NCBI RefSeq assembly: GCF_001636315.1
Contig: NZ_KV440949.1
Span: 3,714,973 to 3,778,972, forward strand
Direction: 5' to 3'
Origin: Neobacillus mesonae
GTDB taxonomy: Bacteria; Bacillota; Bacilli; Bacillales; Cytobacillaceae
DNA: 64,000 nucleotides
The notes under the pieces were generated by a model, which saw nothing but the letters and a program-made list of their open reading frames with translations, searched no databases and had not been told where the DNA came from. The translations under genes were made by a program, and so were the position numbers. Of the stretch, positions 1 through 8,400 are shown in pieces; within the stretch, counting starts at the first letter, position 1; the number at the start of each line of letters is the position of its first letter.

Positions 1-616
1 CGGGACTTAAACCAACTATAACTCTGCAAACAAGTAAAAAAACAATGGAAATTAACGCAATTATTCCCTGACTATTGAAAATCGTGCTAATCATCGTTGT
101 AAACGAAACAATAAACAAAACCCACAACAGATAAAACAGTAAAGCGGCTAAGAAATCAATAAAATGAATACTAGTAAATAATAAATAAACATATAGATAG
201 GAAACCAGGTATCCTATCGTTACACTAAAAGTGACGAACAGATAGTTTGAAATGATTTTTCCGTAAATATATGAACTTACCTTAACGGGTCTTGTAAGAA
301 TAAAAGCTAGCATTCCATTTGCTTTGTCAGACTGGATAATCCCCATGATCGAAACGATAATGATCATTATTCCAAGTTGATCAAATTGAGACCCTAATGT
401 ACTAGCGAGTACCTCGCCGCCATTTTGGGCCGCCATACTTGGATCAATCGTAATACCTTGCCCTCCGCCAACTGCTTTTAATATGTCAGGTAAATAATAT
501 GTGACAACCGGTTGAGTAATCCCCAAAAAAATAAATACAAGCGGCAGCCAAATAATTTTATATTCGCGTACCATTTGAGCAACTTCCTTTTTTGCTAATA
601 CAATAAAAGTGCTCAT
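1..616 (-). CDS. ABC-2 type transporter permease, C-terminus cut by window edge (YxlG-like)
   Basis: Membrane permease of an ABC exporter, read on the minus strand from the ATG at 616; about 205 residues lie inside the window and no stop is reached. The start reads MSTFIVLAKKEVAQMVREYK, the usual cytosolic N-terminus of ABC-2 permeases, followed by a first hydrophobic helix, an extracellular loop containing AVGGGQG, and further helices with a LTRPVKVSSYIYGK segment between them. It overlaps the ATPase stop codon by four bases (ATGA), so the two are translationally coupled. The order PLDc_N protein, ATPase, permease matches yxlE-yxlF-yxlG of the B. subtilis sigY operon, but no sigY gene is adjacent here. 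The substrate is unknown. Confidence 0.85.
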   Translation of the reverse strand, partial: MSTFIVLAKKEVAQMVREYKIIWLPLVFIFLGITQPVVTYYLPDILKAVGGGQGITIDPSMAAQNGGEVLASTLGSQFDQLGIMIIIVSIMGIIQSDKANGMLAFILTRPVKVSSYIYGKIISNYLFVTFSVTIGYLVSYLYVYLLFTSIHFIDFLAALLFYLLWVLFIVSFTTMISTIFNSQGIIALISIVFLLVCRVIVGLSP

Positions 617-1518
617 TCCTCCACCACCAATTTTAAGAATATCTCTTCCAGTGTATCGTTATTAATTTCGAACCTTACAATATCAACATTATGGTCTAAA
701 GCACTTGCCAGCAGCATATTTTTGTTCATTTTTAAATTTTCTACTTCTATTTTTATATTTTTTCCAAGTACCTCAATACCTTTTACATAGGTTAAGTTTT
801 TAACAAAGTCAATCCATTTTTGACTTTTTTCGGCCATTTCAATACTAATCCTATTTCCACTATTCTTATTTAGAAGTTCTGCCCTCGTTGTATCTTCAAT
901 CTTTTGTCCATTCTTTATAATGACAAATCTCTCACATATTTCTTCTGCATCCCCTAAAATATGGGTTGATAAAAGAATAGTCGTATCTTTCTTTATTTCT
1001 TTAATGATATTCAATACTTCTCTTCTTCCGATTGGGTCTAATGCTGACACGGGTTCATCCATGACAATTAGAGACGGTTTATGAAGCAATGCTTGGGCAA
1101 TGCCCAGTCTCTGTTTCATGCCGCCCGAAAAAGTTCTAACTTTGGAATTTTCTTCTCCACTTAAACCGACCTTCGCCATAATTTCCGGAATTGCCCTTGT
1201 TAATTCCTCTTTTCGTAACCCTGATAATTGTCCCATAAAAGTTAGCGTTTCTTTAGCAGTCATCCATTGAAAAAAATTCGGGTATTGAGGTAAATAACCT
1301 ATTTCTTTCTTCACTTCGGAAATTTTTTTACCATCTAGTAAAACTACTCCCTGACTCGGATCCATAATATCTGAAATTATCTTTATTAAGGTCGATTTAC
1401 CAGCACCATTAGGTCCAATTAATCCAACACATTGACCCGACTGAATCTCCATTGAAAAATGATCAACAGCCGTTTTCTCCTTAAACTTTTTGGTCACATT
1501 TTTAATTTCTAATTTCAT
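613..1518 (-). CDS. ABC transporter ATP-binding protein (YxlF-like)
   Basis: Cytosolic ATPase of 301 residues that should power the adjacent permease. Walker A is GPNGAGKST near residue 36, the signature is SGGMKQR near 131, Walker B is LIVMDEPVSALD near 150, and the H-loop is STHILGD near 184. After about residue 215 comes a C-terminal domain of about 85 residues, common in ABC-2 exporter ATPases. The ATG overlaps the stop of the PLDc_N gene upstream and its own stop overlaps the permease start, so all three form one coupled operon. Function as an exporter or resistance pump is inferred from the family. Confidence 0.93.
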   Translation of the reverse strand: MKLEIKNVTKKFKEKTAVDHFSMEIQSGQCVGLIGPNGAGKSTLIKIISDIMDPSQGVVLLDGKKISEVKKEIGYLPQYPNFFQWMTAKETLTFMGQLSGLRKEELTRAIPEIMAKVGLSGEENSKVRTFSGGMKQRLGIAQALLHKPSLIVMDEPVSALDPIGRREVLNIIKEIKKDTTILLSTHILGDAEEICERFVIIKNGQKIEDTTRAELLNKNSGNRISIEMAEKSQKWIDFVKNLTYVKGIEVLGKNIKIEVENLKMNKNMLLASALDHNVDIVRFEINNDTLEEIFLKLVVEE

Positions 1519-1754
1519 CTTCCGTCCCTATCCTTTCTGCCGATAACAAAATACAGGATTGGACCAATGGTATTAACAAAAATTATGACGAGGGTCCACA
1601 GAAAAACATTTTTTCTAGCTTTTCGATTTCTATATAAATCTATTAATGCGATTAGAAGTAAAATGAGTTCAATGATTAAAATAGGTAAAATTAGTGGCAA
1701 AAAAGACATAATATCTATATCTGATAAATCGTTCACACCATAATGTAATTTCAT
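1515..1754 (-). CDS. small PLDc_N-type membrane protein (YxlE-like)
   Basis: Membrane protein of 79 residues with two transmembrane helices (about residues 15-38 and 50-70) separated by a basic loop YRNRKARKN and ending in the GPILYFVIGRKD motif typical of the phospholipase D N-terminal (PLDc_N) family. ATG 1754 is preferred: the GGGGAG ribosome site lies 8 bases before it, but only 2 bases before the upstream ATG at 1760. In B. subtilis the homologous YxlE is reported to damp SigY activity; here no sigma gene is linked, so an accessory role for the ABC exporter is the safer inference. Confidence 0.8.
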   Translation of the reverse strand: MKLHYGVNDLSDIDIMSFLPLILPILIIELILLLIALIDLYRNRKARKNVFLWTLVIIFVNTIGPILYFVIGRKDRDGR

Positions 1755-1816
1755 ACCCATCACTCCCCAAATTGTTTAAGCCAAAATTAGCAGCTGCGGT
1801 GTTGTAGGATATTTAA

Positions 1817-2908
1817 TTATCCGAGCAGCATAGGAAGACCGACAGCTAGAAGAATTACCACGATAATGAAAACCCATGACAGGGGATGGGCCCAGTTATT
1901 GGTCCAGCCAATCCCAAAGCGTTTTTCTAAAAAGATTGCCGGGTCTTTCGGGTTAAAATAGAACATTCCAAGCTTCCAATAGCGATCGTCGTCTCGGTCG
2001 ATCACTTTTCCAGCATCGCTGAGAGCCTTTTGGGATACCCGGCTGCCGCCTTGGCCGGTTGTGATAGATAAAATAATGGTTCCCGCACAAACTACAACGA
2101 CATATACGAGTGGAACGTAAAGCTGCAGCTGACGATTAATCGGATAAATCATTGAAAGCTGTGGCAGCATGAGTAAAGCAATTAAACCAGTGCCCATTAA
2201 TATCATGAAAAGCGACCATCTTCTTCTAAAAATAATGTTTTGTCTTAGTGACTCTTCCGGGTTAGCTGCAGACACCTGCTGCTTGGCTTTTGAAATGACG
2301 ATATTGATAAAGAGAAACAGAAGCGTCAGATAGATTTGCATAATCGGCATCAGCAGAACAGACCGGTAAGATTTTGTTGCCCAATTGGTCACTTCTCCGC
2401 TGAAATTGTATTGCATCGGAAACCGTTCGGGAATTTGTTGATAGTTTGCAAGAGTAAAGGCAATGGTTGCAATTGAAATCAAAAATGGAATCACAAACCA
2501 ATAATTGGAGTAAGTTAGTTTTTTACTGCGAAACTGAGTATTAACCGTGATGACCTGCGGCTTTTTTGTCCAATCAGGGTGTTGTTTTTTTATGTTTTTC
2601 ATTTGGTTGTGAAAAATCAGGTACACAATAAAGCTGGCAACAATGTAGACTGCGATTAAGATAGAATACAAGATTGCGATAGAGTCTTCATCACGTCCGC
2701 TTGCTGACATTGCAAGTACGGCGGTGACTATGACCGCAAGCACACCGGTAATCCATGCATAGGATTTGCGCATTTTTTTAAGATCAGGGCGCTGATAGGC
2801 TTCCTCAGGAATGGACACCCCAAAGCTTTCCGTTTTCCGTGTCCAATATGGAATAAAGATGAGAGGAATATACATCGGGATCATTAAAATAATTAAAAAC
2901 ATTAACAT
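1817..2908 (-). CDS. DUF1648-family integral membrane protein
   Basis: Polytopic membrane protein of 363 residues with about eight hydrophobic segments. The central part (about residues 140-190) has the DUF1648 pattern ending in ERFPMQYNFSGEVTNWATKS. The C-terminal part carries DRDDDRYWKLGMFYFNPKDPAIFLEKRFGIGWTNNW (given here only as a span, about residues 300-336), the signature of the DUF5808 segment. ATG 2908 is chosen because an AAAGGAG site lies 11 bases upstream and it falls 9 bases after the regulator stop; a longer reading from 2956 would overlap the regulator. It is co-transcribed with the GntR regulator, the usual pairing for this family. Biochemical role unknown. Confidence 0.85.
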   Translation of the reverse strand: MLMFLIILMIPMYIPLIFIPYWTRKTESFGVSIPEEAYQRPDLKKMRKSYAWITGVLAVIVTAVLAMSASGRDEDSIAILYSILIAVYIVASFIVYLIFHNQMKNIKKQHPDWTKKPQVITVNTQFRSKKLTYSNYWFVIPFLISIATIAFTLANYQQIPERFPMQYNFSGEVTNWATKSYRSVLLMPIMQIYLTLLFLFINIVISKAKQQVSAANPEESLRQNIIFRRRWSLFMILMGTGLIALLMLPQLSMIYPINRQLQLYVPLVYVVVVCAGTIILSITTGQGGSRVSQKALSDAGKVIDRDDDRYWKLGMFYFNPKDPAIFLEKRFGIGWTNNWAHPLSWVFIIVVILLAVGLPMLLG

Positions 2909-2916
2909 CTTTGAAT

Positions 2917-3303
2917 TCACTCCTTTGGTTGAAATTCCGTATAAATTTGACTGCATAGTTTTTGAAAATCTTCTTTAGTGACATCGCGGCAAACCGCCTC
3001 CGCAATCAATGGGCGAAGTTTGACTGTTAAATCCGTCCAGTAAACGTCATCCGCTTTTGCTACCCCGTCCGGATTAATCACAACCCCCTTTTGGCGATGG
3101 ATGAGAATAAATCCCTCTTGCTTTAACTGCTGGTAGGATTTATTGACAGTATGGAGGTTAATTCCGAGATCAGAAGCAAGCGATCGTACTGATGGAAGTG
3201 CTTCACCCGGACTTAATTCTTTTTTAGCAATCCCTGCGATAATTTGATGTTTTAATTGTGTATAAATCGGCTCCTCGGATTCGAGGTCAAGTGTAATGAA
3301 CAC
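2917..3303 (-). CDS. GntR-family regulator, YtrA subfamily
   Basis: Short DNA-binding repressor of 128 residues. The winged helix-turn-helix covers residues 1-75, with the family motif PIYTQLKHQI near 12 and the recognition region ALPSVRSLASDLGINLHTVNK (residues 39-59; key residues S42, R44, N58). After the wing there is only a helical tail of about 45 residues, the hallmark of the YtrA subgroup, which usually controls a linked membrane or ABC transporter operon. It is the first gene of the minus-strand operon and sits directly behind a perfect inverted repeat that overlaps its promoter, so autorepression is likely. Ligand unknown. Confidence 0.9.
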   Translation of the reverse strand: MFITLDLESEEPIYTQLKHQIIAGIAKKELSPGEALPSVRSLASDLGINLHTVNKSYQQLKQEGFILIHRQKGVVINPDGVAKADDVYWTDLTVKLRPLIAEAVCRDVTKEDFQKLCSQIYTEFQPKE

Positions 3304-3325
3304 ATGAACCGCCCTCCTTTGTGTT

Positions 3326-3367
3326 AGCTGTTATATTTATAGTATAACAGCTATAACGAGTGGTCAA
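3326..3367 (-). promoter_or_regulatory. promoter and operator of the gntR-DUF1648 operon
   Basis: On the minus strand TTGACC (3362-3367) is followed after 17 bases by TACTAT (3339-3344). A perfect inverted repeat, AGCTGTTATA (3326-3335) and TATAACAGCT (3343-3352) with a 7-base spacer, covers the -10 region. Repressor occupancy would block polymerase. YtrA-type regulators typically bind such spaced dyads. Confidence 0.8.
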
Positions 3368-3410
3368 TAGGCTTTTGAAAAATTTTGTAAAAAATGGTTG
3401 ACGGCAGCGG

Positions 3411-3930
3411 TCTACGTGCCCGAACGGCCGAAAAAAAGAAGAGGAGGGTAACGTAGAGGGTGTCTAGGTGCCCGAACGGCCGAAAAAAGAAGAGGAGGGT
3501 AACGTAGAGGGTGTCTAGGTGCCCGAACGGCCGAAGAAAAGAAGAGGAGGGTAACGTAGAAGCAGTCTACGTGCCCGAACGGTCGAAAAAAAGAAGAGGA
3601 GGGTAACGTAGAGGGTGTCTACGTGCCCGAACGGCCGAAAAAAAGAAGAGGAGGGTAACGTAGAGGGTGTCTAGGTGCCCGAACGGCCGAAGAAAAGATG
3701 AGCAGGGTAACGTAGAAGCAGTCTACGTGTCCGAACGGTCGAAAAAAAGAAGAGGAGGGTAACGTAGAAGCAGTCTACGTGCCCGAACGGTCGAAGAAAA
3801 GAAGAGGAGGGTAACGTAGAGGGTGTCTAGGTGTCCGAACGGTCGAAGAAAAGATGAGTTAGGTAACGTAGAAGCAGTCTACGTGCCCGAATCGCAAAAA
3901 AAAATTCTTCAGCAGGGTAATGTAAAGCGC
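3411..3930. repeat. 52-bp tandem repeat array, about 10 units
   Basis: Units begin with TCTACGT or TCTAGGT at 3411, 3463, 3514, 3566, 3618, 3670, 3722, 3774, 3826 and 3878, so the period is 52 (once 51). Each unit runs TCTACGTGCCCGAACGG, an A-rich GAAAAAAAGAAGAGGAGGG stretch, then AACGTAGA; its ends TCTACGT and ACGTAGA are inverted copies, giving a potential hairpin or dyad per unit. Two variants alternate: TCTAGG/GGGTG and TCTACG/AGCAG linkers. The last unit decays after 3895. There is no coding capacity, since the period is not a multiple of three, and the sequence between units is not unique, unlike CRISPR. Confidence 0.97.
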
Positions 3931-3993
3931 TGTCTCCTTCTAAATAGAATTTGGAAAACACCATGTAAAAAGGTAAAATAAATGACAATCTTA

Positions 3994-4026
3994 TTTCACA
4001 AGGATTTCACATTTGTGTTTTATACT
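3994..4026 (+). promoter_or_regulatory. promoter with 11-bp-spaced direct repeats before the YtkA-like gene
   Basis: TTTCACA occurs at 3994-4000 and again at 4005-4011, exactly 11 bp apart, followed by a -10-like TATACT at 4021-4026 and no good -35. This is the layout of an OmpR/PhoB-type activator site overlapping -35. The response regulator encoded at 5905 is the natural candidate. Confidence 0.5.
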
Positions 4027-4088
4027 CAATTCATGAACGAGGTTGCTCCACAACGGAGTAAAGATCAAAAAAGATAAGGGTGGAAAAG

Positions 4089-4871
4089 ATGAAACATAAA
4101 TCTTTACTGATGCTTTTTGTAGTATCTATCATGGTGATTGCCGCAGGCTGCGGAACCAGTAAAGAAAAAGACACAAGCAGTCAAAATCAACAGCTGCCGG
4201 CAATGATTGACGTTGCCTTAAAAATCAATCCGGAAAATCCACAGCTAAATAAAGAGGTTACGTTCAGTGCAACGGTGACTCAAGGTAAAGAAAAAGTGGA
4301 TGATGCAGATGAAATGACCTTTGAGATTTGGAAGGATGGCAAAGAAAAACACGAAAAGATTCAAGGGAAGCACAAAGGTGATGGCGTCTACTCCATTACA
4401 AAAAGCTTTCCGGAAGCAGGAAAGTATTTTGTGATTTCGCACGTAACTGCTCGTGACATGCATAATATGCCGCAAAAGGAATTTACCGTCGGGGATGCAA
4501 GTGCTACTAATGATCAAGCCCAGAAAGCCGAACATCATGAAGAAGGCCATGATTCCGATCACCACGATCACCATGATGCAGCTGGTGTTTCCATGCATTT
4601 TATGGTTGCCAAAGATGTAAAAGCGAATGCAAAAACAACCTTAACGGTACACCTGCAAAAGGATAATTCTGCTTTAACTGGCGCTAGAGTGAGATTTGAA
4701 GTTTGGAAGGCCAATGAGGAAAAACATGAATTTATCGAAACGAAGGAAAATAAAGCCGGAGAATATGCAGCAGAGACTAATTTTCCAACCACTGGAGAAT
4801 ACACAGTCAAAGTCCATGTAGAAAAGGGCGAAATTCATACACACGAGGAAAACACTATAACTGTTCACTAA
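4089..4871 (+). CDS. lipoprotein with two YtkA/FixH-like domains and a His-rich linker
   Basis: Exported lipoprotein of 260 residues from ATG 4089 (GGGTGG ribosome site 5-6 bases upstream; the GTG at 4080 lacks one). The signal sequence ends in the lipobox IAAGC. Two similar beta-rich domains of about 90 residues (about 35-135 and 165-255) carry the YtkA-like pattern: ENPQLNKEVTFSATV then KHKGDGVYSITKSFPEAGKY in the first, and KAGEYAAETNFPTTGEY in the second. They are joined by a linker rich in His, Asp and Glu (EHHEEGHDSDHHDHHD), a plausible metal-binding segment. Downstream lie a second lipoprotein and an OmpR-type TCS. Metal (for example copper) handling is an inference from the linker and family, not demonstrated. 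Confidence 0.85.
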   Translation: MKHKSLLMLFVVSIMVIAAGCGTSKEKDTSSQNQQLPAMIDVALKINPENPQLNKEVTFSATVTQGKEKVDDADEMTFEIWKDGKEKHEKIQGKHKGDGVYSITKSFPEAGKYFVISHVTARDMHNMPQKEFTVGDASATNDQAQKAEHHEEGHDSDHHDHHDAAGVSMHFMVAKDVKANAKTTLTVHLQKDNSALTGARVRFEVWKANEEKHEFIETKENKAGEYAAETNFPTTGEYTVKVHVEKGEIHTHEENTITVH

Positions 4872-4940
4872 TTGTTTACGCCTGATTTCAACATCAGGCG
4901 TATTTTCCATTGAGTTTTCAATAATGAGAGGGGGATTAGG

Positions 4941-5912
4941 ATGAAAAAGCTCGGCCCATTTTTACTTATCTTATTTCTTTTAGCAGGCTGTCAAACAGAG
5001 AAAATTTCAGTCCCTCCATCGATGAAAGACACTCTCATCGTTTCTAATTTGAAAAAGCAGGAGATTTCCTTTGTTGATTTACAAACAGGAAAAATAACCG
5101 CGAGCGACTTAAACTTTCGAATTACTTCTATGGAAAAAATCAATCCTAATACGATTATTCTAGCGGGGGAAAACAACGATTCGCTTTATCGACTGCAATT
5201 AAAAGAGGGGACGCTGACAAAATCAGCACAGACCGGTAAAGGTGTTAACGAGATGTTATATCGCCAAAAGGACCACCTACTCTTTTGGTCAAATGGAATA
5301 AAAAACACCGTAGGATTTTATGATGTTCAAAAAGATAAAGTCATAGCAGAAATCAACACCGATAATTTTCCGGTTTCTATGGCACTTAACGAAAGTAAGA
5401 ACTTGTTATATGTTGTGAATGTAAAAGGGGCATCGCTCTCTGTCATCGATATAAAGACAAAGAAAGAAATTACTCATTTTCCTATCGTCGAGCGGCCGAA
5501 GGGGATTTTCTTTGATGGCAAATATGTTTGGGTTGGCGGCCATGGACCATATGGCTCGCTGAACGAAAACATTTATGTATATGATCCGGAAACGGGAAAA
5601 GAGGTGGACAGGGTAAAAGTTGGGGTAATGCCGGTCGATTTTTATGGAGACACCTCAAGTCCATATGTGTATGCGATTTGCCACGGCTCTAGCAGCGTAT
5701 ATAAAATAGATAGTAAGAACAGGTCTGTCAGTAAGCCGCTGAAGGTCGGCGCCAACCCGTATGATATTATCGGCGACAAGCACAGGATTTATGTGACAAG
5801 CTTGGATGGAGACTCGCTTGCCATTATTGACCGTACGGCTTTTACTAAAAGTAAGCAAATCCGGCTGAACAACGGACCGCATATGATGATTTTAGGTGAA
5901 GAAAATGAGTAG
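4941..5912 (+). CDS. YncE-like beta-propeller lipoprotein
   Basis: Lipoprotein of 323 residues: signal MKKLGPFLLILFLLAGC with lipobox LLAGC, then YVTN/YncE-type propeller repeats of about 40 residues. Visible repeat cores are VSMALNESKNLLYVVNVKG, KGIFFDGKYVWVGGHG, VDFYGDTSSPYVYAICHG and YDIIGDKHRIYVTSLDGDS. Such seven-bladed propellers sit outside the membrane and usually bind or present ligands. ATG 4941 follows a GAGAGGGGG ribosome site. Its last codons overlap the response regulator start at 5905 by eight bases, so sensing genes and lipoproteins are one operon. Specific ligand unknown. Confidence 0.85.
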   Translation: MKKLGPFLLILFLLAGCQTEKISVPPSMKDTLIVSNLKKQEISFVDLQTGKITASDLNFRITSMEKINPNTIILAGENNDSLYRLQLKEGTLTKSAQTGKGVNEMLYRQKDHLLFWSNGIKNTVGFYDVQKDKVIAEINTDNFPVSMALNESKNLLYVVNVKGASLSVIDIKTKKEITHFPIVERPKGIFFDGKYVWVGGHGPYGSLNENIYVYDPETGKEVDRVKVGVMPVDFYGDTSSPYVYAICHGSSSVYKIDSKNRSVSKPLKVGANPYDIIGDKHRIYVTSLDGDSLAIIDRTAFTKSKQIRLNNGPHMMILGEENE

Positions 5913-6579
5913 ATATAAAGTTTTGATAGCTGATGATGAAGAGCAGATGCTGATGCTGGTCGGGTCCTATTTAGAAAAAGAAGGATATGAAACCGTTACC
6001 GCTGTGGATGGAGAAGAAGTATTGGCACGGTGGGAACAGGAATCGTTTGATTTGGTGATTTTGGACATCATGATGCCGAAAATGGACGGCTTTACCGTGT
6101 GTCAGAAAATTCGAGAGGTCTCAAAGGTCCCGATAATCATGCTGACGGCAAAGAGTGAGGAGTTGGACCGGATTCACGGTTTAAAAATCGGTGCCGATGA
6201 TTACATTGTAAAGCCGTTCAGCCCTAAAGAATTAGTAGCACGCGTTGAAGCATTGCTGCGGAGGTCAAATGATTTTAAACCAAGGCAGAACCTACTAGAA
6301 CAAGGGGGGGTGGCTATTGACTTGGAAGGGCATACCGCTGAGGTCCAGGGAAAAAGACTAAATTTGACGCGAAAAGAATTTAGTCTGCTGGAGTTCTTTT
6401 TCAATCATAAAGGACAAGTTTTTTCCAGGGAGCAGCTGCTTGACCATGTATGGGGGCTGGAGAGTACCGGAACATTACGAACTGTTGATACTCATATTAA
6501 AACCTTAAGAATTAAGCTGGGCCCGGCAGGTCATTTGATCAAAACGGTGTGGGGAGTGGGGTACAAATTCGAAGATTAA
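5905..6579 (+). CDS. OmpR/PhoB-family response regulator
   Basis: Two-domain regulator of 224 residues. The receiver domain (1-118) has the acidic pair D10-D11, phospho-acceptor D54 in VILDIMMPKMDG, and K in the KPFSPKEL motif. The C-terminal winged helix (about 128-224) ends in TVWGVGYKFED, typical of the OmpR class. ATG 5905 is chosen because AGGTG lies 7 bases upstream; the GTG at 5896 has no ribosome site. It overlaps both the propeller gene and the kinase. A likely target is the promoter at 3994-4026. Confidence 0.95.
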   Translation: MSRYKVLIADDEEQMLMLVGSYLEKEGYETVTAVDGEEVLARWEQESFDLVILDIMMPKMDGFTVCQKIREVSKVPIIMLTAKSEELDRIHGLKIGADDYIVKPFSPKELVARVEALLRRSNDFKPRQNLLEQGGVAIDLEGHTAEVQGKRLNLTRKEFSLLEFFFNHKGQVFSREQLLDHVWGLESTGTLRTVDTHIKTLRIKLGPAGHLIKTVWGVGYKFED

Positions 6580-7973
6580 ACCTTGGGTTAAAGCAGAAAA
6601 TTTGGACGACCATAACCATCGTTGCCGTGATTGCGATTGTGTTTGGAACGGGATTAACCTACTATTTATATGAAAAATTTTATGTAGAAAAACAAAAAGA
6701 AATCTTAATTATGCAAGGGGAAGAGCTTCGGAAATTTTATTTTAAAGCGGCGAACAAGGCGGAGTTTAAGAAACGGGTGCAATGGACCGATGCTAGTTCT
6801 GATGCCAAGGTGATTTTTACCGAAGATCCGATGCTCTTAAGTGCAGGGATTCCTTATGATGAATTGGCCGAAAATAACTTAATTACTTTTGATGAAAGAC
6901 AGCGGCTGCTAGCGGGAAAGACGGTTATTTTCATCCGGGAGCATCCACGATTTCACCAGGATATTTTGGCGGTAACGATTCCGCTTTTAGAAAAAAAACA
7001 ATTAATTGGGGCACTGTTTCTTTATATGCCGCTCGCTGATATTTACGAACCGTTTAAGTCCATTCGCACCGTGCTGGTTGTGAGCTTAGTTCTGCTTTTA
7101 GTGATAGTTGTCTGGATGGGGCTTAAAATGACAAACCGTCTGATTAAACCATTAAATGAGATGGAAACCATTTCGCAAAAAATGTCCCAGGGAGATTTTT
7201 CAAAAAGAATCGAGGTTCGTCAAGCCGATGAAGTGGGGAATCTTGCTGCCTCCTTTAATACTCTCGCTTCGTCTTTGGAAGAGGTTGATCAGAAGCGGAG
7301 GGAGTTTTTGCAAAATGTCTCCCATGAATTGCGGACACCGCTTAGTTATATGAAAGGATACACTGAGGCCATATTAGATCGCGTTGCTGGCGATGAGGCT
7401 GTTGCCCGAAAATATGTTTCGATTATTCATAACGAAACAGAAAGGATGCAGCGGCTCGTCCATGATTTGCTAGATCTAGCTCAGTTGGAGGATGACTCGT
7501 ATCCGATGAAGGATGAACCGCTCCCGTTTGCTCAGCTGATTACGGAGGTGGCCGAGCGGTTTGGATTGTCTGCTCGTCAAAAAGAGATTCAATTGGTGCA
7601 GAAGCTGGATGATGAGATTATCGTCAATGGAGACTCCGATCGGCTTGAGCAGGTAGTCAGCAATCTGCTGGATAATGCGATTCGGTATACGCCTAAGGGT
7701 AAACCAATCAAGATTACTTTAACGGAGGAAGGGTCCTTTGCCGTGATGATGATTCAAGATTCGGGACCTGGTATCTCTAAGGAAGACCTGCCGAAAGTCG
7801 TAGAACGGTTTTATCGCGTCGAGCGGGCCCGTTCACGAAAAGAGGGCGGAACCGGGCTAGGGCTGGCGATTGTTTTTCAGATTGTTAAAAAACATAACGG
7901 GGAACTGAATATTGAATCAGAAGAAGGCAGCGGAGGTACAACGGTTATCGTGAAACTGCCTTTATATGAATAA
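6549..7973 (+). CDS. sensor histidine kinase with extracellular domain, HAMP, HisKA and HATPase
   Basis: Membrane kinase of up to 474 residues, partner of the regulator upstream. TM1 is about residues 18-40, an extracytoplasmic domain of about 125 residues follows, then TM2 about 172-192 and HAMP to about 245. The HisKA motif is NVSHELRTPL with phospho-acceptor H259. The ATP-binding lid contains N in NLLDNAIRYTP, DSGPGIS and GGTGLGLAIV. The start is uncertain: GTG 6549 overlaps the regulator by 31 bases and lacks a clear ribosome site, but no better ATG, GTG or TTG exists in this frame before TM1, so translational coupling is likely. The signal is unknown. Confidence 0.93.
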   Translation: MGSGVQIRRLNLGLKQKIWTTITIVAVIAIVFGTGLTYYLYEKFYVEKQKEILIMQGEELRKFYFKAANKAEFKKRVQWTDASSDAKVIFTEDPMLLSAGIPYDELAENNLITFDERQRLLAGKTVIFIREHPRFHQDILAVTIPLLEKKQLIGALFLYMPLADIYEPFKSIRTVLVVSLVLLLVIVVWMGLKMTNRLIKPLNEMETISQKMSQGDFSKRIEVRQADEVGNLAASFNTLASSLEEVDQKRREFLQNVSHELRTPLSYMKGYTEAILDRVAGDEAVARKYVSIIHNETERMQRLVHDLLDLAQLEDDSYPMKDEPLPFAQLITEVAERFGLSARQKEIQLVQKLDDEIIVNGDSDRLEQVVSNLLDNAIRYTPKGKPIKITLTEEGSFAVMMIQDSGPGISKEDLPKVVERFYRVERARSRKEGGTGLGLAIVFQIVKKHNGELNIESEEGSGGTTVIVKLPLYE

Positions 7974-8034
7974 TTCCGGTGAAAATTGCAGTAGGGTTAA
8001 GACTTTACTGCTATTTTTTTGTTAATCTCGTTAA

Positions 8035-8310
8035 TTGGAAACACTTTTGAGAATTTTGTTAGGGGAATTGTCGGCAATAAGCTCTTTTGGAAACACTTTA
8101 GTTGTTTTAGCTAAGGGAAATGTCGCCAATAGGCTGTATTGGAAACACTTTAGTTGTTTTAGCTAAGGGAAATGTCAGCAATAAGCGGTATTGGAAACAG
8201 TTTAGTAGTTTTTGTTAAGGGAAATATCGCCAATAGGCATTATTGGAAACACATTTGTTACTTTTTCAAAAAGAAATGTCGCCAATAGCTTCATCGGAAA
8301 CAGAATTCTT
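8035..8310. repeat. 52-bp tandem repeat array, about 5 units
   Basis: TTGGAAACA anchors fall at 8035, 8087, 8139, 8191 and 8243, with a degenerate one at 8294: spacings 52, 52, 52, 52, 51. Within a unit TATTGG..ACA is mirrored by TGT..CCAATA, so each unit is a dyad with long separation. The sequence is unrelated to the array at 3411 although the period is the same. It fills the gap between the kinase and the ECF sigma promoter, and is followed at 8311-8323 by one GGTGTCAGGCACC motif. Confidence 0.95.
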
Positions 8311-8348
8311 GGTGTCAGGCACCAAATAGAAAAAATTTCAAATTAAAA

Positions 8349-8378
8349 TAAAACCTCCTAAGCGGGTGCATCGTCTAA
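8349..8378 (+). promoter_or_regulatory. ECF-type autoregulatory promoter
   Basis: AAAACC (around 8350-8355) and CGTCTAA (8372-8378) are separated by 16 bases, matching the AAC...CGTC form of extracytoplasmic-function promoters. It lies 22 bases before the ECF sigma start codon, as expected for autoregulation. Confidence 0.7.
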
Positions 8379-8400
8379 GTGTTAGGAAGGGGGAACAGAC

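Noticed and set aside
3411-3930. CRISPR array
   Set aside because: The whole 52-bp unit repeats with no unique spacers, and no cas genes are present in the window.
4245-4910. Minus-strand frames opposite the YtkA-like gene
   Set aside because: Shadows of a well-supported lipoprotein gene; no ribosome sites or domains.
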